Source: Holophagaceae bacterium
GTDB lineage: Bacteria; Acidobacteriota; Holophagae; Holophagales; Holophagaceae
DNA: 64,000 nt
Assembly (NCBI GenBank): GCA_025353305.1
Contig: JANXQX010000259.1
Coordinates: 1-64,000, forward strand
Direction: 5' to 3'
The notes beneath the pieces were generated by a model. The model searched no databases. It saw only the letters and a program-made list of their open reading frames with translations, and was not told the origin of the DNA. Of this stretch, positions 35,047 through 43,940 are shown one piece after another. Numbering within the stretch: the first letter of the stretch is position 1; the number at the start of each line of letters is the position of its first letter. Both the position numbers and the translations under genes were made by a program.

Positions 35047-35529
35047 TTTGGTCAGGGCCACGGCGCCCACCATGGCGGCCAGCAGCAGCAGGCCGATGAA
35101 TTCAAACGCCAAAAGGTAGTGCCTGAAGATCTCCTCGCCAACGCGGAGCAGGTTCATGCCTTCCACCGGGAGGGCAGCCTTGTTGATGTCCGCCAGGGCC
35201 TTTGACCCGGCCACGATACGGAAAGCGAAAGCGCCTAGCACGGCTATCAAAGATGCGCCCACCCAACGTTGGACGGGGCGCGACTGAATGGCCGGCTCCT
35301 CCTGGTGGGAGTTCAATAGCATGATGGTGAAGAGCACGAGGACCATGATGGCGCCGCTGTAGACGATGATCTGCAACGCGGCGGCAACCGGATTCGAGAG
35401 CATCAGGAAGAGCCCAGCCACGCCGAAAAAAGTGAGCACCATGCAGAGCCCCGCCACGATGACATTCTTCTGCCGGAACATGGCGAGCGCACCGATGATC
35501 GTGATCAGGGCAAACAAGAGAAACATCAT
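35035..35529 (-). CDS. nuoJ: NADH-quinone oxidoreductase subunit J
   Basis: The 164-residue NuoJ with five membrane helices and the conserved third-helix motif AALQIIVYSGAIMVLVLFTIMLLN, which contains the pi-bulge region of complex I. It ends ALTKKEL. It starts 6 bp after nuoI. Unlike the other junctions of the operon, its 3' junction to nuoK is spread over 103 bp. Confidence 0.94.
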   Translation of the reverse strand: MMFLLFALITIIGALAMFRQKNVIVAGLCMVLTFFGVAGLFLMLSNPVAAALQIIVYSGAIMVLVLFTIMLLNSHQEEPAIQSRPVQRWVGASLIAVLGAFAFRIVAGSKALADINKAALPVEGMNLLRVGEEIFRHYLLAFEFIGLLLLAAMVGAVALTKKEL

Positions 35530-35535
35530 CTGCTC

Positions 35536-36126
35536 CTAGGCCGGGCCGGCTGGATTGCCGGAATTGGGTGTTGGGCGTGATGGCGTGGCAGGGCTCTCCT
35601 GGCTTTGAGTCAGCCGGGCTTTTCCATCAATGTCTGCGTAGGTGTTCATTAGGTCCCATTTCCCGAAGTTCATGCTGAGCCGGTCGTAGGCGGCCACTTC
35701 ATACTCGTTCCGCAGCCAGATCGCATCCTTGGGGCAGGCCTCTTCGCACATGCCGCAGTAGATGCAGCGCAGCATGTCGATCTTGAATACGCTGGGCCGT
35801 TTCTCCTCGAAGCCCTGGGTGAAGTTCAATTCACTGAATTCCTCGGCCTCGATGCTGATGCAGCGGGCAGGGCAGGCTTCCTGGCACATGAAGCAGGCCA
35901 CGCACTTGATGGCGCCATCCTCGAAGCGCTTCAATTCGTGAAGGCCCCGGTAGCCTTTGGGCATGGTCTTCTTCATGTCCGGATACTGGATCGTGAAGCG
36001 CTTGGAACTGGGTGTGGTGATCTGCTTCAGGAAGTGGCGGAACGTGATGAGCATGCCTTTCGCAATAGGCAACACATAGGTGCGGTCCAGCCAGGTCAGT
36101 TCAACTTTCTTGACGATGACGCCCAT
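35536..36126 (-). CDS. nuoI: NADH-quinone oxidoreductase subunit I
   Basis: The 196-residue NuoI carries the two [4Fe-4S] clusters N6a and N6b, with ligands in CVACFMCQEACPARC and CIYCGMCEEACPKDA. The N-terminal amphipathic helix (PIAKGMLITFRHFLKQ) lies on the membrane. The start is the ATG at 36126, which shares one base with the nuoH stop (TGATG) and follows GGAGGG. The C-terminal 30 residues (TQSQESPATPSRPTPNSG) are a Ser/Pro-rich extension beyond the usual end. This is the only peripheral-arm subunit encoded here. Confidence 0.94.
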   Translation of the reverse strand: MGVIVKKVELTWLDRTYVLPIAKGMLITFRHFLKQITTPSSKRFTIQYPDMKKTMPKGYRGLHELKRFEDGAIKCVACFMCQEACPARCISIEAEEFSELNFTQGFEEKRPSVFKIDMLRCIYCGMCEEACPKDAIWLRNEYEVAAYDRLSMNFGKWDLMNTYADIDGKARLTQSQESPATPSRPTPNSGNPAGPA

Positions 36127-37181
36127 CAGTACCCTCCTCGCGTCATCCACCAAGCATTGAGAATCAAGTTCACCATGGAGATCGGCAACAGGACCTTCCA
36201 GCCCAGGAACATGAGCTGGTCGTAGCGGAAACGCGGCAGGGTCCAGCGCACCCATACGAAGATCCACAGGAAGATCAGCAGCTTGATCAGGAAGAACAGG
36301 ATCGTCAGCATCACCGGGGCGTTTGGCATGAAAGGCACGGCCCAGCCGCCGAAGTACAGTGTTGCGATGAGCGCAGAGGCTGTGATTATGTGGCCATACT
36401 CGGATAGGGCGATCAGCGCGAATTTCATGGAGCCGTATTCGTTATGGAAGCCGACGATTTCCGCTTCTCCTTCGGCGAAATCGAACGGCAGCCGGTTGCT
36501 CTCGGCGAACATGCAGGTGAAGAAGGCCAGAAACCCGAGTGGCTGGCGCCAGATGAACCAGCCGCTGGCCATCTGGTCCTTGATGATTTCACCCGGATCG
36601 TAGCCGCCCACCCTCATGAAGATCGCGAGCACGGCCAAGCCCAGGGCGATTTCGTAGCTCACCATTTGCGCGCTGGCGCGCATGCCGCCCAGGATGGCCC
36701 ACTTGTTATTGCTGCTCCAGGCCGCAACCAGGATGCCGTAGACCGCCACGGCGCCGATGGCCAGCGGGAAGAGCATCCCCATGCCATTGCCCGGCTCCAG
36801 AATGCTTAAATGGCATCGGACGCCGTCATAGGTAAAATCGCGGCCGAAAGGAATGACCGCGAAACCGATCAGGGCCGGCACGAAGGCCAGCACGGGTGCG
36901 AGCCAGTAAAGGCTCTTGGTGACGTGGGGAGGGACCTGGTCTTCCTTGAAGAAGAACTTGATGCCATCTGCCACGAGCTGCGGCAATCCCAGGAGTTGCC
37001 ACCGGCCGAAGAGTAACGCCCGGTTGGGTCCGATGCGATCCTGCAGCATGGCGCTGCCCCGACGTTCCACCCACGTCCAGAGCGATGCGATTCCCATGAC
37101 GAAGCCGAACACGATGAGAACCTTCAGCAAGGTCCAGATCATCACGGCCGATAGGCCTATAGAATGCGCAACCGATTCCAT
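36126..37181 (-). CDS. nuoH: NADH-quinone oxidoreductase subunit H
   Basis: The 351-residue NuoH forms the quinone-binding junction of complex I. Recognisable are VERRGSAMLQDRIGPNRA, LPQLVADGIKFFFKED and the acidic loop NRLPFDFAEGEAEIVGFHNEYGSM. The ATG at 37181 is preferred over one at 37268 for its length and a GGAAG upstream; MIWTLLK at 37142 is a third possibility. It is the first gene of the cluster; nuoA to nuoG, normally upstream, are absent and glnS lies there instead. Confidence 0.93.
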   Translation of the reverse strand: MESVAHSIGLSAVMIWTLLKVLIVFGFVMGIASLWTWVERRGSAMLQDRIGPNRALLFGRWQLLGLPQLVADGIKFFFKEDQVPPHVTKSLYWLAPVLAFVPALIGFAVIPFGRDFTYDGVRCHLSILEPGNGMGMLFPLAIGAVAVYGILVAAWSSNNKWAILGGMRASAQMVSYEIALGLAVLAIFMRVGGYDPGEIIKDQMASGWFIWRQPLGFLAFFTCMFAESNRLPFDFAEGEAEIVGFHNEYGSMKFALIALSEYGHIITASALIATLYFGGWAVPFMPNAPVMLTILFFLIKLLIFLWIFVWVRWTLPRFRYDQLMFLGWKVLLPISMVNLILNAWWMTRGGY

Positions 37182-37279
37182 GCAAGGCTTCCGCTGGCGG
37201 GAGAAAAATCCCTTCCCAGACCTTAGCAGGCCTGAGGCCATGGCTCTAGGGAGTGACGTGGAGCACAAATGGATTGACG

Positions 37280-37334
37280 CTCAGCGCGGCCGGGGGCAAC
37301 ACCCAATGCTGGGCCTGGGACTGGCCGCGCTGAG
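37280..37334 (-). terminator. Probable glnS terminator hairpin
   Basis: A perfect 12-bp stem, CTCAGCGCGGCC (37280-37291) with GGCCGCGCTGAG (37323-37334), encloses 31 bases that hold a smaller CCCA-ATGC-TGGG stem. It begins 3 bp after the glnS stop and precedes nuoH. No strong T tract follows, so rho-independent action is uncertain. Confidence 0.55.
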
Positions 37335-37337
37335 TCT

Positions 37338-39026
37338 TTAAAGGGCGGCTTTGGCCCATGAATCCTTCAGCGCCACGGTTCGGTTGAAGACGGGGGCGCC
37401 GGGTTTGGTGTCACGGTCCACGCAGAAATAGCCCAGGCGCTCGAACTGGTAGCTTTCAGGGGCTTTGGCGGCGCCCAGGCTGGCCTCCACCTTGGCGGCA
37501 AAGACCTTCAGTGATTCCAGGTTGAGGGTGTCACGCCAGTCCCCGCCCTCGGCCACATCCATGGGATTTTCACTGGTGAAGAGCCGGTCGTAGAGGCGCA
37601 CCTCGGCACTCACGGCGTGCACCGCGGAGACCCAGTGCAGGGTACCTTTCACCTTGCGGCCATCGGGCGCATCGCCCCCAAGGGAGGCGGGATCCCAGGT
37701 GCAGCGCAGCTCCACCACCTCACCGCTGCCGTTCTTGATGACTTCCCCGCAGCGGATCAGGCAGGCGCCTTTCAGGCGCACTTCCACGCCGGGGGCCAGG
37801 CGGAACCACTTCTTGGGTGGGATCTCCTCGAAGTCTTCCCGTTCGATGAAGACTTCGCGGCCCAGGGATACTTTCCGGGAACCGTGAACCGGGTCGGGAT
37901 GGTTGGCCACTTCCATCTCGTGAACCTCGCCTTCGGCCATGTTCGTGATGACGACTTTGAGCGGCCGCAGCACGGCCATGCGGCGTGGCGCGGTTCTTTC
38001 CAGATCTTCCCGGATGGTGTGCTCCAGCAGGGCCACGTCCGTAAGGCTGTCGCGCTTGGCCACGCCCACACGTTCGGCGAAAGCGCGCAGGGCCTCGGGT
38101 GTGTAGCCTCGCCGGCGCAGGCCGCAGATGGTGGGCATGCGCGGATCGTCCCAGTGCTTGACATGGCGTTCGTTCACCAATTCCAGCAGGCGGCGCTTGC
38201 TCATGACCGTGTAGGTCAGGTTGAGCCGGGCGAATTCGATCTGGCGCGGCAGGGGCCGCTGGAAGAACTTTCCTTCGATGTCCTGGTCCAGGAACCACCC
38301 GTAGAGCGGCCGATGGTCCTCGAACTCCAGCGTGCAGATCGAGTGCGTGATGCGCTCGATGGCGTCGCTGACGCCGTGCGCGTAGTCGTACATGGGATAG
38401 ATGAGCCAGGCGTCGCCGGTGCGGTGATGGTGGGAGCGGCGGATGCGGTACATGAGGGGGTCCCGCAGGTTCATGTTGCCGCTGTGCATGTCAATCTTGG
38501 CGCGCAGGACCTTGGATCCGTCTTCGAATTCCCCCGCCTTCATGCGCCGGAACAGATCCAGGTTCTCCTCGGCGCTGCGTGAGCGGAAGGGGCTGTCCTT
38601 CCCGGGCATGTGGAAATTGCCGCGGTACTCGCGAATCTCAGCCTCAGATAAATCGCAGACGTAAGCCTTGCCTGTCTGGACCAGATACTCGGCATAGTCG
38701 AAAAGCTTCTGGAAATAGTCCGAGGCGTAGAATTCGCCCGCCCACTTGAAGCCAAGCCATTCCACATCCTCGCGGATGGAATCCACATATTCCACGTCCT
38801 CCTTGGTGGGATTCGTGTCGTCAAACCGCAAGTTCGTGGCGCCGCCGTACCGCATCGCCAATCCGAAATTCAGGCAGATGGATTTCGCATGGCCGATGTG
38901 GAGGTAGCCGTTGGGTTCCGGTGGAAACCGTGTGAGCACGCGTCCCCCATGCTTCGCCGAAGCTAGATCGGATTCAACGATGTCCTCGATGAAATTGAGC
39001 GAGCGGGGTTCGGAGGTATCGGACAT
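37338..39026 (-). CDS. glnS: Glutaminyl-tRNA synthetase
   Basis: A 562-residue GlnRS charging tRNA-Gln directly. It has the class I HIGH motif in [18 protein letters not shown], the signalling strand [19 protein letters not shown], the KMSKS-like [10 protein letters not shown], and the C-terminal beta-barrel anticodon-binding domain (ending [19 protein letters not shown]). Length is normal. The ATG at 39026 follows AGGTGA; upstream in-frame starts to 39035 are possible. Many bacteria outside Proteobacteria use the amidotransferase route instead, so a direct GlnRS suggests ancient transfer. gltX lies just upstream. Confidence 0.95.
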   Translation of the reverse strand: MSDTSEPRSLNFIEDIVESDLASAKHGGRVLTRFPPEPNGYLHIGHAKSICLNFGLAMRYGGATNLRFDDTNPTKEDVEYVDSIREDVEWLGFKWAGEFYASDYFQKLFDYAEYLVQTGKAYVCDLSEAEIREYRGNFHMPGKDSPFRSRSAEENLDLFRRMKAGEFEDGSKVLRAKIDMHSGNMNLRDPLMYRIRRSHHHRTGDAWLIYPMYDYAHGVSDAIERITHSICTLEFEDHRPLYGWFLDQDIEGKFFQRPLPRQIEFARLNLTYTVMSKRRLLELVNERHVKHWDDPRMPTICGLRRRGYTPEALRAFAERVGVAKRDSLTDVALLEHTIREDLERTAPRRMAVLRPLKVVITNMAEGEVHEMEVANHPDPVHGSRKVSLGREVFIEREDFEEIPPKKWFRLAPGVEVRLKGACLIRCGEVIKNGSGEVVELRCTWDPASLGGDAPDGRKVKGTLHWVSAVHAVSAEVRLYDRLFTSENPMDVAEGGDWRDTLNLESLKVFAAKVEASLGAAKAPESYQFERLGYFCVDRDTKPGAPVFNRTVALKDSWAKAAL

Positions 39027-39051
39027 GAGCATCACCTAAAAACTAAGGACT

Positions 39052-39124
39052 ACCGCCAAGACGCCAAGGGCGCCAAGAAAAGCGAAGGACTTTATTTTTT
39101 CTTGGTGTCCTTGGCGTCTTGGCG
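39052..39124. repeat. CGCCAAGACGCC palindromic repeat, full copy
   Basis: Arms CGCCAAGACGCCAAGG (39054-39069) and CCTTGGCGTCTTGGCG (39109-39124) are perfect 16-base complements. Inner arms CCAAGAAAA (39073-39081) and TTTTCTTGG (39097-39105) extend the stem, leaving a 15-base loop. It fills the gltX-glnS spacer. A related half site is at 201-223. Similar CGCCAAGACGCCAAG palindromes are common dispersed repeats in many bacterial phyla. Confidence 0.85.
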
Positions 39125-39134
39125 ATGAAATTAT

Positions 39135-40595
39135 TTAAATCCACTTCTCCACTCTTGCCACAACTTCTTCCCGCCCGAGCAGCATCAGCGTATCGAAGAT
39201 GGGCGGGCTGACGGGTTTTCCGCAAAGGGCTACGCGCAGGGCCTGGGCCAGGTCCTTGAGCTTCAGGCCGTGCCTATCAATGACCGAGTTGAAGCCTGCG
39301 TGAAGGGCATCGTGGCTGTAATCGGTCAGGGCGCAAAGATCCTTCAAGGCGGGCTTCACGGCTTCGGTGATGAACTTCGCGGCGGCTGCATCATCGAATT
39401 CCGTAGGCCGCGCCCATGCGAATTCCAGAAAGCCTGCCATCTCAACCAAAGATTTCCCCTTTTGCGTGCATTGAATGGCGAGGGCCTTCCACTCATCGGT
39501 TTTTAAATTCCATTCTTCGGGCACGAAGTGCCTGAAGTGGGGCTCGATCTCCTGCCAGGTGGCGCGCTGGATCAGCTTCTGGTTCATCCACGAAAGTTTG
39601 TCCATGTCGAAGCGGGCCGGACTCTTTTGGATATCGCCGAGATCGAAGAGTTGGATCATCTGCTCGTCCGTGAGAAGTTCCTCCTCCACCGTGTCGATGG
39701 CGCGCCCATCAATCTTGGGCGTCCAGGAAAGGCGTGCGAGAGCCAGGCGTACGGCCGAGGGCAGGAAGCCCATCTGCTGGTATTCGGTGATGCTGGTGGC
39801 GCCATGGCGCTTGCTGAGCTTCGCGCCGTCCTTGCCCAGGATCATCGGGACATGGGCGAAAGCGGGGGCTTCGTAGCCCATCGAGTGGTAGAGGGCGATC
39901 TGCTTGGGTGTATTGGCCACGTGGTCGTCGCCGCGGATGACGTGGCTGACTTCCATGTCCGTGTCGTCTACGACCACGCAGAAGTTGTAGGTGGGCGTGC
40001 CATCAGTGCGGGCGATGATCCAATCGTCCAGGCTGGTGGCCGGGAAGCGCAGCTCGCCCTTGATGAGGTCCCTCAACACGATGTCGCCATCCTCGAGCCA
40101 GGATTCGGTCCCCATGGGCATCTTCAGCCGGATGGAGGACGGCTGGCTGCCATCATGGTCGGCTTCGCGGCATCGGCGGTCGTACTGGAAGATCTTCCCG
40201 GCCTTTTCGGCTGCGGCCCGACGTTCATCCAGCTCTTCCTTGGTGCAGCGGCAGCGGTAGGCCTTGCCTTCGCTGAGCAGTCGCCGGATGGCGGGCTTGT
40301 AGTGGCTGTCCATGCGCTGCATCTGGCGGTAAGGGCCGTGGGGGCCGATCCATTTCGAGGGGTCGCCTGCCACCGGACCCTCGTCCCAAAGCAGGCCGCA
40401 CCATTCCATGCCCGCTTCGATGATGCGGATATTGTCGTCGGTGCTCCGGGTCAGATCTGTGTCCTCCACCCGCAGGATGAAAGTGCCACCGTGCTTGTGG
40501 GCAAAGAGCCAACAGAACAATGCCGTGCGTACCCCGCCGATATGCAACATACCTGTGGGAGAGGGTGCGAAACGCGTGACGACTCGGCGGGACAT
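39135..40595 (-). CDS. gltX: Glutamyl-tRNA synthetase
   Basis: A 486-residue GluRS. The catalytic fold shows RFAPSPTGMLHIGGVRTAL (HIGH variant), FILRVEDTDLTRS, the CRCTKEELDERR zinc-knuckle-like part, and the KMSKS loop KDGAKLSKRHGAT. The C-terminal helical anticodon-binding region (about 330-486) is complete. The ATG at 40595 follows GAGG and skips six upstream codons. With glnS next door, this enzyme should be the discriminating type that charges only tRNA-Glu; that is inference. Confidence 0.95.
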   Translation of the reverse strand: MSRRVVTRFAPSPTGMLHIGGVRTALFCWLFAHKHGGTFILRVEDTDLTRSTDDNIRIIEAGMEWCGLLWDEGPVAGDPSKWIGPHGPYRQMQRMDSHYKPAIRRLLSEGKAYRCRCTKEELDERRAAAEKAGKIFQYDRRCREADHDGSQPSSIRLKMPMGTESWLEDGDIVLRDLIKGELRFPATSLDDWIIARTDGTPTYNFCVVVDDTDMEVSHVIRGDDHVANTPKQIALYHSMGYEAPAFAHVPMILGKDGAKLSKRHGATSITEYQQMGFLPSAVRLALARLSWTPKIDGRAIDTVEEELLTDEQMIQLFDLGDIQKSPARFDMDKLSWMNQKLIQRATWQEIEPHFRHFVPEEWNLKTDEWKALAIQCTQKGKSLVEMAGFLEFAWARPTEFDDAAAAKFITEAVKPALKDLCALTDYSHDALHAGFNSVIDRHGLKLKDLAQALRVALCGKPVSPPIFDTLMLLGREEVVARVEKWI

Positions 40596-40617
40596 TGGAG
40601 CCTCGGAGATCAAAGCA

Positions 40618-40645
40618 AAGGGGCGGGCCGAAGCCCGCCCCTCAT
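40618..40645 (-). terminator. GC-rich hairpin terminator after the DUF6941 gene
   Basis: GGGGCGGGC (40620-40628) and GCCCGCCCC (40633-40641) form a perfect 9-bp stem with a CGAA loop (TTCG on the minus strand, a stable tetraloop). On the minus strand TTTGCTTTG follows. It lies between the end of the DUF6941 gene and the start of gltX and would end the former transcript. Confidence 0.75.
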
Positions 40646-40672
40646 CTTGCGTTGCTAAGCATCTTGTGTGAT

Positions 40673-41146
40673 TTAGTTGGCAGCGGTTCCGGCCTTCTGG
40701 GCTTCGGCCATGGCGGCCTCGTATTCGGCCTGCAGGCGCTGGGCGTTGCTGATGGCGAATTTGTAGACGTACTCGAAACGGTCGGCGCCCTTGGTGAGGC
40801 CGATGATCACTTCAAAGACGCCCTCGGCGCCCACTTCAAAGGGGCTGGCGATGACGTTGAAAGTGCCTTCCTTGGCGCCTTCGGGGATCTGCACGTCGCT
40901 GTCACGAATGATGTCCTTGCGCTCGCCGTTGGGGCTTACGACCGAAAAGCTGAACTTGAACTGGCCGTCCATCCGGGAGAATTTGCTGAAGAAACAGACC
41001 TTGGGAAGGACGAAGGGCACTTCGGGCACCACGATGTGGTGGTCATAAAGACCCATGAGGGAGGTCTTGCCGCCCATTTCCTGACGGATATCGTCACAAA
41101 GGAGGGTGAATTCGTGCTTGGGGGCCTTGATTTGAACTTCTTGCAT
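40673..41146 (-). CDS. DUF6941-like protein of unknown function
   Basis: A 157-residue soluble protein. Its N-terminal half (EFTLLCDDIRQEMGGKTSLMGLYDHHIVVP) and the following beta-rich region (FSRMDGQFKFSFSVVSPNGE, GVFEVIIGLTKG) fit the DUF6941 type, small beta-sandwich proteins without known activity. There is no signal peptide. The C-terminus is an Ala-rich helix. It has its own terminator, and GGAGCG lies before the ATG, so it is probably monocistronic. The family assignment is from memory of the pattern. Confidence 0.6.
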   Translation of the reverse strand: MQEVQIKAPKHEFTLLCDDIRQEMGGKTSLMGLYDHHIVVPEVPFVLPKVCFFSKFSRMDGQFKFSFSVVSPNGERKDIIRDSDVQIPEGAKEGTFNVIASPFEVGAEGVFEVIIGLTKGADRFEYVYKFAISNAQRLQAEYEAAMAEAQKAGTAAN

Positions 41147-41236
41147 GGACGCTCCATAGAGAGGTTGATGAGGTCAACAAAAGTTGAACAGCTAGTTTAT
41201 CTCCGAATCACCCTCCTTTCTAGCTAAGGTTTTTTC

Positions 41237-42886
41237 ATGACTCATGAACGCATCACTCGGCTTCTGAAAGCTTGTTTCGCATTTTTTCTGGTCCTGCTGT
41301 TGGGCACAGGGCTGTTAAGTGCCCAAGAGCTGAAACTTCAGGTACTCGGCACCACTGATCTGCACGGGCATGTGTTGCCCCAAGACACCTATTCCCTGCA
41401 ACCGGACAACAGCGGTTGGGCCAAATTGGCCACGCTCATTCGGCAGGCGAAGGCCGAGAATCCCAATACCCTGCTCATCGATAGCGGAGACACCATCGAG
41501 GGCGAGCCCATCAATTACGTCCGGACCCGGCTGCGGCCGGATATGGCGGAGCCTTCCATCGCAGTGATGAACGCCTTGGGTTTTTCGGCCATGGCCATCG
41601 GCAACCACGATTTCAACTGGGGTTTGGAGGTGCTGCATGGGGTCGAGAAGCAGGCTAAGTTCCCCTTCTTGTCCGCAAATACAATCATGATCAAAGGTGG
41701 CAAGGGGGCTTTCACGCCCTGGACCAAGGTAAACGTTGGCGGCGCTGCGGTGATCATCGTTGGCTTCACCACGCCTGGGATCCCGAAATGGGAGGAGCCT
41801 GGGAACTATGCGGGGATGGCCTTTCAGGACATCGTGGAAAGCGCCAAAGCCCTGATTCCACGCTTGCGCGAAAAGGAAAAGGCCGACGTCATCATCGTCA
41901 CGATGCACTCGGGCCTGGGTACCTTGCCAGGGCAAGGAGGCGACGAGAACTGCGCGTTGAGGCTGGCAGACCAGGTTCCGGGCATCGATTTGATTCTCAC
42001 AGGCCACACCCATGCGCCCATTTCCAGTCAGCACAAAGGTATTCCCATTCTTCAAGCGGCGGCCCATGGGCGGGCCCTGGCGGTGGCGGATCTCACGCTT
42101 CAAAAGATCCAGGGACGATGGCGGGTGGTGGCTTCCCAGGGACGCCTGGTACAGCCTTCAGCGGACACAACTCAGGACCCGCAGGTATTAGAACTGACAG
42201 CCGCGCTGCGGGGAGCCACGGAGATCTACCTGAATACAGCCGCCACGAACCTGCTCACGGATCTGGATGGACGCTGGTGTCGCCTGGAGGACACGCCCCT
42301 GGCGCAACTCCTTCATACCGTTCAACGCCAAGCCACCGGAGCCCAACTCTCGGCGGTGAACTGGACGAGTCCGCGCATCTTCATTCCCGCGGGTCCGACA
42401 TCCATTCGGCAGTTCTACATCCTGCAGCCCTACGAAAACCAGCTGGCGCGCATCAGCATCACCGGAAAGCAGCTTCGCGCCTACATGGAATTCGCGGCCA
42501 GAGGATTCAACTTCAGTCATGAACCTGAGCTCTTCAACAAGGCCATTCCCTTTTATGACGTGGATCAGATTGATGGCTGCGCCTACGCGCTGGATCTCTC
42601 CCAGCCGGTTGGGAAGCGTGTGAAGAATCTAGCCTTCCAGGGCCAGCCCGTCCGGGATGATCAAACCTTTTCACTGGCGCTCAGCACCTTCCGATTGCGC
42701 GGAGGAGGCGGCTACATGAGTGCCATCGGCTTTGGGGGCCAGCCGGAATTCATCACGCCTCAACTCGCCCGCAACCTGCTCTTCAGCTACGTGCTGGGCC
42801 ACCAGAACTTGGCCCTGGCACCAGTAAACGCCTGGCGCACCATCCCGGCCCTGGACCGGGAACGCGTCATGCAGCAGGCGAAATGA
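41237..42886 (+). CDS. Exported 5'-nucleotidase / cyclic phosphodiesterase family enzyme
   Basis: A 549-residue periplasmic enzyme of the UshA/CpdB/YfkN family. A signal peptide (about 1-30, ending LLSAQ) precedes a metallophosphoesterase domain (32-330) with the two-metal ligands GTTDLHGH, DSGDTIEG, AIGNHDFNWG, TMHSGLG and LTGHTHAP. The C-terminal 5'-nucleotidase substrate domain (340-549) has YENQLARISITGKQL and RLRGGGGYM. It would release nucleosides from extracellular nucleotides or cyclic nucleotides; which one cannot be told. It diverges from the DUF6941 gene. Confidence 0.9.
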   Translation: MTHERITRLLKACFAFFLVLLLGTGLLSAQELKLQVLGTTDLHGHVLPQDTYSLQPDNSGWAKLATLIRQAKAENPNTLLIDSGDTIEGEPINYVRTRLRPDMAEPSIAVMNALGFSAMAIGNHDFNWGLEVLHGVEKQAKFPFLSANTIMIKGGKGAFTPWTKVNVGGAAVIIVGFTTPGIPKWEEPGNYAGMAFQDIVESAKALIPRLREKEKADVIIVTMHSGLGTLPGQGGDENCALRLADQVPGIDLILTGHTHAPISSQHKGIPILQAAAHGRALAVADLTLQKIQGRWRVVASQGRLVQPSADTTQDPQVLELTAALRGATEIYLNTAATNLLTDLDGRWCRLEDTPLAQLLHTVQRQATGAQLSAVNWTSPRIFIPAGPTSIRQFYILQPYENQLARISITGKQLRAYMEFAARGFNFSHEPELFNKAIPFYDVDQIDGCAYALDLSQPVGKRVKNLAFQGQPVRDDQTFSLALSTFRLRGGGGYMSAIGFGGQPEFITPQLARNLLFSYVLGHQNLALAPVNAWRTIPALDRERVMQQAK

Positions 42887-42944
42887 GCCAATAGCGCGTT
42901 TGTGCCAAGGCACAGCCCCGTCCTGTCCGGAAACACCCCCGGAT

Positions 42945-43844
42945 CTACCTTATGGGCGCGAAGGCTAATCCACCGCCCGGCTTCATGAGCAAGGCTTCGG
43001 TTTCGATGACACCGATGAGAGTGAAATCCTCGGTGACACCAGTAGGCAGGAATTCAACGGTCCCTGCAGCTAGGTCCAAACGCGCGAGAAGAAGACCCGC
43101 TTTCTTCTCACCAGGTATCTGCGATGCAGGCACCGCCGCCATCACCACGGCCTTTCCCAGCCACCAGCCCAGGGCGCCGCGCTCCTTGCCCCCCAAGGAT
43201 AGACGTGGCGCAGCCGCATTGTTCAGGGCAAACACGGTCTCCCCAATGGGAGCGCCCTTGTTTCCATCAAAGGACGAGAGGGAGAGACTGGAGCCTTTGG
43301 CCAGAAACACGTTGCCATCTTCAGAGACAACCAGACGATCGGCAGAAACAGTGGCTACGATGGCTCCGCCCTCTGTAGCCTTCGGTTTCTTGCCGGCTGA
43401 CCAGATGAGGTTGGCTTTCAAATAGTCGCGCTTTTCCAGGTAGGTTTCGGCTCCGCGGTAGAGCAGAAAAAAACCTTTGGTGTCCCACCCGACATCGACG
43501 ACCTCTCCAGGCAATCTGACCGTTGTTCCAGGCTTCCCCCTTTTATCCACTTGATAGAGCATGGCCCCCGATACGACCCAGGCATTGCCGAATGGGTCCA
43601 ACACCCATTTCTCGGGTGGAACATCGAGTTTGGAGAGATTCAAGCTTCCTGTGACGCCAAAGTCCCTCATCCAGGTTTCAAGGGAGCGGGTGGCGGAATT
43701 GTAAAAGGTGCAAGACCCATCTTTGTCCGCTCTGGCCCAACCGGTGGCGGTCTTCATGGGGTCGGAGTCCTGAAGAAGGGGAGCCGCAGACAGACCCATG
43801 GCCAAGGCACAAACAAGAACAGGAATGGAATAAACCTTCCGCAC
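42945..43844 (-). CDS. Exported protein of unknown function
   Basis: A 299-residue protein not recognised. GTG at 43844 is chosen because GGGGT lies 6 bases upstream and the product starts with a clean signal peptide (RKVYSIPVLVCALAMGLSAAP); a TTG at 43871 is also in frame. The body is rich in short beta strands with repeated blocks such as DPFGNAWVVSGAMLYQVDKRG and SEDGNVFLAKGSSLSLSSFDG, suggesting a beta-propeller-like fold. It is convergent with the nucleotidase gene. No operon partner is apparent. Confidence 0.65.
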   Translation of the reverse strand: MRKVYSIPVLVCALAMGLSAAPLLQDSDPMKTATGWARADKDGSCTFYNSATRSLETWMRDFGVTGSLNLSKLDVPPEKWVLDPFGNAWVVSGAMLYQVDKRGKPGTTVRLPGEVVDVGWDTKGFFLLYRGAETYLEKRDYLKANLIWSAGKKPKATEGGAIVATVSADRLVVSEDGNVFLAKGSSLSLSSFDGNKGAPIGETVFALNNAAAPRLSLGGKERGALGWWLGKAVVMAAVPASQIPGEKKAGLLLARLDLAAGTVEFLPTGVTEDFTLIGVIETEALLMKPGGGLAFAPIR

Positions 43845-43940
43845 GGCGATACCCCAAATGTGAATTATCAAGGGTGAATCAGAAACAATCTAGGAACAAG
43901 GGGAGTGTATTACAAGGCAGAAGGGCGACCCTCACAATAA

